Of a stretch of DNA of 64,000 nucleotides, positions 58,307 to 64,000 are shown piece after piece. The DNA comes from Nemopilema nomurai (Eukaryota; Cnidaria; Scyphozoa; Rhizostomeae; Rhizostomatidae), in assembly GCA_003864495.1 (NCBI GenBank), contig ML133499.1, forward strand, positions 2,480,001 to 2,544,000. Reading direction: 5' to 3'. Positions within the stretch are counted from its first letter, which is position 1. Every line of letters begins with the position of its first letter. The translations under genes were made by a program, and so were the position numbers. The notes under the pieces were generated by a model. That model searched no databases, was not told the origin of the DNA, and worked only from the letters and a program-made list of their open reading frames with translations.

Positions 58307-59353
58307 TTATCTGAAGTATTCTTCAAGGAGAGGTGGTTGCAGATTGAAAAAGGCTGACGTGTTGTTTCCATATAGGGAAGTAAGTGCATTGCGAAGTAGG
58401 GCACAAACAACATAATTCTTTCCAACTGCACTGAGCCCAATCTTCAGATTTTTCTTTTGAAGTCTGTGAATTTAAAATAATTCACAATATCTCTAAACAC
58501 CCACTCAACAGAAACACGAACCCTGCTCATTGATTGATTGAAGGTCTGGTCTTCTTGCAAAGGGGCATTCAAGGAAAACCCTATGAGGATATGCTGGATC
58601 TCCATAAATACACATAGGCTGACCATCAGGTGAGAAGGTATATTGCTCCAATTGATTTAAAAGACCTGACATGGCCAGCATGCCACTATCATGCCTTCTT
58701 CCTTCAACTGGACCAAAGAGATTGGCAATAAGTCCATTAGGTGTCACTACCGACTGGAACTTGATTGCATGCACTCTTTTATGGCTATTATAGACAGCCC
58801 TTTGATCCTGGTTTGGTCTGCAAATTGGCTTGACTGTCCCATCTACGAAACCCCAACAGTTGTCTAAGGCAGCACCTTTTTGATGAATGGCATCTGCATA
58901 GACCTTGAGGTTCTGGCGTGACATCAATGGCTGATCGAGATTGGCAAGGAGGTATCCAAATCTGTCGAAGATATGGTCAATTACGAGATTTGTTACCATA
59001 CAGAGTTGTGATACAGGCCTACCAAAACGAGGGATGAGATCAGCAAGTCTACATGGGTATGCAAATCTCTTTAGGGCGATGCATAACGCTTCGATTCTAT
59101 CTACCACCACACCATTCTGACACGTGAATATATCAGGTTGGTGTAAAGCAGCTGCCAGTCTAAAAATGTCACCCTTTCTGAAGCGAAATTCCACTTCAAA
59201 TTCGTCTTCTCGCATTTCAAAAACATTGAAACGTTCGTACTTAAAATGCGGAAGGCCAATGTGCAAATTCTTTGGATGGTGCTCTAATAGAAGAAGCATC
59301 TCTTCGTCATCGATATCGCCCTCATCATGCAATAAATGCAACATGTCGTCCAT
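58307..59353 (-). pseudogene. Harbinger 2: transposase (DDE_Tnp_4), two frameshifts
   Basis: The ATG at 59353 opens a 282-codon frame. It holds an N-terminal acidic part, a helix-turn-helix-like stretch (RLADLIPRFGRPVSQLCMVT), the first aspartate in WGFVDGTVKPICRP and the second in CIYGDPAYPHRV. Near 58560 the reading shifts to MSRVRVSVEWVFRDIVNYFK, which carries the catalytic glutamate. Near 58445 it shifts again to LKIGLSAVGKNYVVCALLRN and stops at 58309-58307. It belongs to a different Harbinger lineage from the one at 6582-7993. Terminal repeats were not found, although two CGTCCCCGTCGTA words lie just beyond the start (59409 and about 59490). Confidence 0.85.
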
Positions 59354-60000
59354 TTAGTTTAATTTTGTTTAATTTATTATAGCTAGTTTAATTTTGGCGC
59401 CAATGCACGTCCCCGTCGTAAAATCGGAAACTAAACTTTTCACATTTGCAGGAGGACGGGACAGCCGCGCTGTTTCCAGGCCTCGCAAACGTCCCCGTCG
59501 TAGCTGCGTCGGCGATCGGAAACTCTCTATTATCATACTGGCAACGCAATCGTGTTTAGTGAAGCGTTTCCTGAAAATTAGCAGAAATATACTAACACGG
59601 ATAGGACTTTTGTAAGCGCATGGCAACCACAGCAATTGTCAAAAATCTTGGCGAGGTACTTCATGTGGTATGTTTTGCAGCATAAAGGGCACTCTATAGA
59701 AGAATCCCCGGTAGAACAGCCAAAATGCTGGGCACAATCGGTAAGGCAAGATCTTGCCTTGTCTGGCGGCTAAAGTAAAGAATAGATCATACTCTCGCCA
59801 TCATCCCCAAGACACCACAAAACGTTAAATAGCCTAGTTTCACAATCGTTTTGAAGCTGAGGTCACAAAGCGAAAACGAGGTTAACGATGATCAACCTTA
59901 CAGAACAGTTTCTATGGAAGTGCCGTTGGGAGGTAAACAACGATTCTCTTTTCAGTTTTAACAATCGACACGGCTTAGATGCAGCTAAAAATATTCTGGG

Positions 60001-61560
60001 ATGATGGCAGAACGATTTTCGGATGTAAAGAAGAAGAAACCATCTCTTGGCAGAGAGTGTGCCGCGTTTGGATGCAGCAATACTTTTTACAACTCGGACG
60101 GAGTATCAACTGGCATCCATTTCTTCAAGTTCCCCCAGAAAAACCCGGAAAAGCGTTTGTGGTGTAACTTGATAAAGAGAATTGATGGCATGGATGATTT
60201 TCGTGTAACCGACGCTACTTGTCTTTGTGAAGAACACTTCAAAGATGAAGATATCAAACGGAATCCCAGTCGTTGGAGACTAAATCATGGTGCCGTCCCG
60301 TCTCGTAATCTTTACGCTCAACCTGCCCAGCGTCCTGCACGTAAAGTTCCTTTTGATCGCACATCGACCTCTTTCACTTTTCCTTGCGAATTTCTACCCA
60401 GCACTGATATTTTGGAAGATTCTTCAAACAATGAGGCAAATGATCATTCTGCTGTGTTGCCTGAACGTGACTATGCTCGAGGTGTTGTTGATGATGAACA
60501 ATTCCTCAGTCTCTTGTCCGACCATACAAGCCTCAAGCAAAAAGTTAGTGAATTGCAAGCCCAGGTACAATCTTTAACCCACCTTACAACAGAGTTAAAG
60601 AAAAAGTTCTTTTCTTTAGAGAAGCTGCAAAGTGATGATTCTGCAGTTAAATTTTATACTGGCTTCCCAGATTATTCGTGTCTGGCTGCTGTTTTTGACT
60701 ATTTGCAGCCTAAGCTTGAGCGTATGTCATACTGGCGTGGTTCAAAGTCAAGTGAATCCACCCAAGAGTCCAACGCAAATGTTTCAAGACCAGGCCGCAA
60801 AAGAAAACTCTCTCTTTTAGAGGAATTCGTTTTTGTTTTGATGAGATTGAAAGTTGGCTTGTTTCTTGCAGATCTTGCTGATAGATTTTGTATTTCTAAA
60901 GGACATGCTTCAAAAATATTTACAACATGGATAAATTTTCTTGCCAAAGAGCTTCCCTTGCTATTTCCATTCCCATCAAAACAAAAAACACAGCAATTAA
61001 TGCCTAGGGAATTTGGAATGTACCCTTCAACAAGGATTATACTGGACTGCACAGAAATCTTTACAGAGGTTCCTTCTTCCATGGTAGCACAGTCACAGAC
61101 ATGGTCTGAGTACAAGTACCATAATACCTGGAAAAGTCTTATTGGTGTATCTCCTAATGGGGCTATCATATTTGTCTCGAAGCTCTGGTCTGGGAAAGTT
61201 TCGGACAGAGAGATAACTCTGAAATCTAGAGTACTTTCTCTCTTGGAACCTGGAGATAACATAATGGCTGACAGAGGATTTAACATTTTTGATATCTTGC
61301 CATGTGGAGTTTCTTTGAACATTCCCCCTTTCAAAGGTTCACGTAGCCAACTAACTCCACAAGAAGCTGAAGGAACAGCAAATATCGCAGCTGTTCGAAT
61401 ACATGTTGAAAGAGCCATTGGAAGAGTTAAGAACTACCACATTCTGGATGGAGTATTACCCCTCAGTTTATATCCTGTTGCCAACCAGATTTTTACTGTT
61501 TGCTGCTACCTTACCAACTTCTTGCCTTTCTTAGTAAAGCCAGCAAATAATAAAGATTAA
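60001..61560 (+). CDS. Element B: THAP-DDE_Tnp_4 transposase, intact (519 aa)
   Basis: A single clean frame starts at the ATG at 60001 (a second ATG follows at once). The THAP finger spans residues about 19-105 (CAAFGC, WCNLIKRIDG, LCEEHF, PSRNLY). A coiled coil follows near 180-215 (LKQKVSELQAQVQSLTHL), then LADRFCISKGHASKIFTTWI. The DDE core has D in RIILDCTEIFTEVPSS, D in NIMADRGFNIFDILP and E in RIHVERAIGRVKNYHILDGV. It is much closer to the A transposase than to C. All catalytic residues are intact. Confidence 0.93.
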   Translation: MMAERFSDVKKKKPSLGRECAAFGCSNTFYNSDGVSTGIHFFKFPQKNPEKRLWCNLIKRIDGMDDFRVTDATCLCEEHFKDEDIKRNPSRWRLNHGAVPSRNLYAQPAQRPARKVPFDRTSTSFTFPCEFLPSTDILEDSSNNEANDHSAVLPERDYARGVVDDEQFLSLLSDHTSLKQKVSELQAQVQSLTHLTTELKKKFFSLEKLQSDDSAVKFYTGFPDYSCLAAVFDYLQPKLERMSYWRGSKSSESTQESNANVSRPGRKRKLSLLEEFVFVLMRLKVGLFLADLADRFCISKGHASKIFTTWINFLAKELPLLFPFPSKQKTQQLMPREFGMYPSTRIILDCTEIFTEVPSSMVAQSQTWSEYKYHNTWKSLIGVSPNGAIIFVSKLWSGKVSDREITLKSRVLSLLEPGDNIMADRGFNIFDILPCGVSLNIPPFKGSRSQLTPQEAEGTANIAAVRIHVERAIGRVKNYHILDGVLPLSLYPVANQIFTVCCYLTNFLPFLVKPANNKD

Positions 61561-62245
61561 TAAACACATTTCTGTATTATTTTGTATGAAACTTTTTTTA
61601 ACAAGCTATATAGTATATAAACCAATATTTGTATGGGGTCAGAATTCTTTTAAAACTTATTGGTAGATAGCATAAGTAATACGTTTTTAATAATATTGAA
61701 TATTTTTAAGGTCCAAATATCATGCAAAAGATCCTTAAATTTACCTTATTATAATAACAAACCACAGGTCAACAAAAAATGCCACTAGTGATCATGCTTA
61801 TATAGATATATGGATCTGAGTTTGATCTTAATGCCATTGTGAGGTAACTGCATGTACAGCTCTTGATATGTATGGTAACTGCAGACAAATGTGTCACAAT
61901 TAAGTCTTTAATGGGGCTTACCCAACTAATTTTGTGTAATGTTTATAATACCAAATGGGGGAGAGTGGAAATAGCAAACAATACTCTACAAACACAAGAC
62001 ATCTAAGCTAATCCCATTATGTAGATATAGAAGAGGAGAGTGTATAATATTGATACAAAATATGCTTACTTGTTTCTTCAATTGTTTCATGTACAAGGGG
62101 AGGGAAGCACTTTCAAATTGGCCAAACTATGTTAACAGAATTTCGATTAAAAATGTTTACACTACTAATATTATTCTAAGATATACAATAAAGATGATAT
62201 GATAAATGGAAAAGGAAAATGAGTTCATGTCTTATCAATTTAGAG
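61561..62245. other. Noncoding gap between the convergent genes of element B
   Basis: AT-rich sequence with no protein-like frame. Unlike element A there is no SINE here. It holds the 3' ends of both genes. Confidence 0.6.
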
Positions 62246-64000
62246 TCATTCTTTAGCATCATAATTTTCCCAGCCACCCTGCAAGTACAACTTTAAGCCA
62301 CGTTTTACACGCTTTGTAAAGTATTCAGGCAAGATTGCACGACAATAGAAAAATTTCAGTTTTGGCAAGACAGATCTCTCCATAAAGCTGTCATCATATG
62401 GCACAGACTGGATAAATAGGGGCTCATTGCTGCCAAACCAGACAACCAAATCAATTCTCTTTAAGCCAGTGCAATACATCTGGCCCTGAATCTGGTAGAA
62501 GTAAGGGTGACTTCTTTTCAATGAAACAACTTTTCCTTTCTTTAAAAAGAATTTCTTATCCTCCAAAGCTGAGGAAAGAGAAGACTTTGAATATGGACAC
62601 TTGATTTCCAAGCCCCACTTCTCTCCATTAAAATGAACCAGTCCATCAAGGGAAGCACCAAGAAATGAAAACTTGCTTGAAATTTTCAATCCAGTCTCCT
62701 CAACACAAATGCCTTGAAATCCTTTCTCAGACATTGTTTGCAAATATAAGGACCTTGCAAAGCTCTCTGACTTTTTGCCATGCTCTAAGGCAGGAGAAGA
62801 AAAAGAGGAATAGAAGAAAGTCTGCAACTTTGAACTTGGCTCAACAGAGTTGACAGAAGCAGAATAAAACCTTGAAGCAGTTATTCTGTACATTCTCTGC
62901 TCAATCCAGTTTTGGCTTAAAGATTGGCCAATGGTCATCCTTTCTATTGTTAGGATTTCTTCTTCGCTCAATAAAGAGTTGTTTTCGCAATATATATCCA
63001 TCATCTCCTTAAAGTTTTGGCAAGAAATGTCATAAAAGTCATTAAATGGTATTGAATCTTGAGCATTGGATTGCACATCGAACAATTGTTTTAATTGAAC
63101 ATTGGACTTCCCAAAGGGTGAATCTAAGGAAGGGACCACTTCATGGTATATCATTTCTTCATTAACAGTGAGTTCTGTAGGAGCATCATGAAATGAAAAG
63201 AAACAGCTGTTGGGATTACATGCTGCAAGTTTCAACTTCAAATCTTCAAGACTCCTTGCATCAACTTCTTTGTCACTAGCTGAACGAGGATCATATTCCT
63301 TGCATCGGGGCATACTGTTTTTATCATTTTTTTTACCAAATCTGATTTTGACAATAATCATTTCATCAATTGGCAAAGGAACCACCTTTGTTGATGAAGG
63401 GACATTCCATGCTGACAATGTTGATGTACAAGATACAGGCTCTGGGCATTCTTGGTAACCTTTTCTGTTAAAGTCCTCCAATGCAAAAAGAACACCTCCA
63501 ACATGGTTACATTTACCAAAACCTCCCAATCCAACACCAGCTGGGCAAGTACAGGCTGCACAAGAAACGTCTCCAGTTGAGTTATCAAGAACAACAAGCA
63601 CTTTGTAAAGGGTGTTTTTCATTGATGCCTTCATCCGGATGTCAAAATAAGTGCAATCATTATCTTTAGCAACTGAAAACTTTTTAATGAATCCTTCGTA
63701 AAAGAATTGAAAAGATTTTAGCTTCTTGTAAGCAGTATTTTTTAACACAATGTGGTTGTACTTGAAGGTTTTAACAACAAGATATTCGTACAACTGAATA
63801 AAAGAAAATGGCGGCGTATTTCTTAAGTCGGAAACCCAAGGTAAATGTCCACATCTTGAACGGAAAATTTCCTCATATGTCAAGGCACTTTTTTCTGTTT
63901 CAGAAGAGGGAGTCGTCGGAACACTTGCCGAGGAATTCTTTGAATCGGCTTGAAGAGCACGGCATAAGATAGCGTATGTGCGAAGAACTAGATCGGCCTT
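62246..64000 (-). CDS. Element B: SWIM-YqaJ nuclease, open frame, N-terminus beyond the window
   Basis: The frame is open from the window edge (KADLVLRTYAILCRA, matching the SAP tail of the A protein) to a stop at 62248-62246, about 584 codons without interruption. The SWIM finger is CTCPAGVGLGGFGKCNH near 63560-63510. The YqaJ core has YRITASRFYSASVNSVEPSS, FLGASLDGLVHF, WGLEIKCPYSKSSL and YFYQIQGQMYCTGLKRIDLV. The motif order equals that of the A protein. The frame is continuous across the place where A is shifted (TYEEIFRSRCGHLPWVSDL). It is likely functional in this copy. Confidence 0.92.
   Translation of the reverse strand, partial: KADLVLRTYAILCRALQADSKNSSASVPTTPSSETEKSALTYEEIFRSRCGHLPWVSDLRNTPPFSFIQLYEYLVVKTFKYNHIVLKNTAYKKLKSFQFFYEGFIKKFSVAKDNDCTYFDIRMKASMKNTLYKVLVVLDNSTGDVSCAACTCPAGVGLGGFGKCNHVGGVLFALEDFNRKGYQECPEPVSCTSTLSAWNVPSSTKVVPLPIDEMIIVKIRFGKKNDKNSMPRCKEYDPRSASDKEVDARSLEDLKLKLAACNPNSCFFSFHDAPTELTVNEEMIYHEVVPSLDSPFGKSNVQLKQLFDVQSNAQDSIPFNDFYDISCQNFKEMMDIYCENNSLLSEEEILTIERMTIGQSLSQNWIEQRMYRITASRFYSASVNSVEPSSKLQTFFYSSFSSPALEHGKKSESFARSLYLQTMSEKGFQGICVEETGLKISSKFSFLGASLDGLVHFNGEKWGLEIKCPYSKSSLSSALEDKKFFLKKGKVVSLKRSHPYFYQIQGQMYCTGLKRIDLVVWFGSNEPLFIQSVPYDDSFMERSVLPKLKFFYCRAILPEYFTKRVKRGLKLYLQGGWENYDAKE

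Larger units (their letters stand above)
59828..64000. mobile_element. Element B: two-gene THAP-DDE/YqaJ transposon, right end outside the window
   Basis: The left end AATAGCCTAGTTTCACAATC at 59828 and GCGAAAACGAGGTTAACGATG further in resemble the element A terminus (AATAGACCACTTTCGCAAT and CGAAAACGAGAATACCGATG). Contents are a transposase (+) at 60001-61560 and a SWIM-YqaJ gene (-) from 62246 to beyond the window edge, again tail to tail. The left boundary is inferred from this similarity. Confidence 0.75.

Noticed and set aside
60699..61418. 239-codon reverse frame inside the B transposase
   Set aside because: A shadow of the intact transposase on the other strand; the sense frame carries all catalytic motifs.

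Overview
The window is eukaryotic, AT-rich and intron-bearing. I see no host housekeeping gene: every coding region I can place belongs to a DNA transposon or to a transposon-like repetitive gene family. Consistent GT...AG introns, THAP fingers, hAT, Kolobok, PIF/Harbinger, Ginger and KDZ-like families, YqaJ-nuclease transposons and tRNA-derived short repeats suggest an invertebrate metazoan. A cnidarian is my best guess (from family knowledge, not a search).

Layout. 0-5 kb: a short terminal-inverted-repeat (TIR) element, a dead Tc1/mariner fragment, a dead hAT transposase on the minus strand and one copy of a dispersed repeat. 5.2-13.8 kb: a broken minus-strand gene of the DUF7869 type in at least eight exons. 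Its largest intron holds a 167-bp satellite, and a 3.9-kb Harbinger element (6459-10394) has inserted into that satellite with a TTA target duplication. 13.8-17.1 kb: no gene recognised. 17.2-20.3 kb: a five-exon THAP-Kolobok transposase that stops early. 20.6-23.1 kb: a hAT pseudogene with a duplicated end. 23.3-28.6 kb: a tRNA-like repeat, the partner of the 4.7-kb dispersed repeat, and a degraded gene of an unknown family carrying a TIR-flanked tRNA-like insertion. 29-30 kb: a third hAT fragment.

30.65-40.60 kb is a 9.9-kb Ginger-type transposon flanked by CCGG duplications inside a 186-bp satellite. Its single 15-exon gene encodes an integrase fused to a Ulp1-like protease and a PHD finger. 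41.7-46.7 kb is a 14-exon, partly broken KDZ/HMGXB3-like gene.

47.4 kb to the end is the most interesting part. It holds three copies (here named C, A and B) of a two-gene transposon in which a THAP-DDE transposase and a SWIM-YqaJ nuclease (with a SAP domain in A) always face each other tail to tail. C is the oldest copy. A (50323-54957) inserted into the last codons of the C transposase. B (from about 59828) runs off the right edge. A second broken Harbinger pair (Myb-like protein plus transposase) lies between C and B. In this design the transposase presumably binds the ends and cuts, while the YqaJ protein supplies an exonuclease. I know a similar design from the ISL2EU group, recalled rather than searched.
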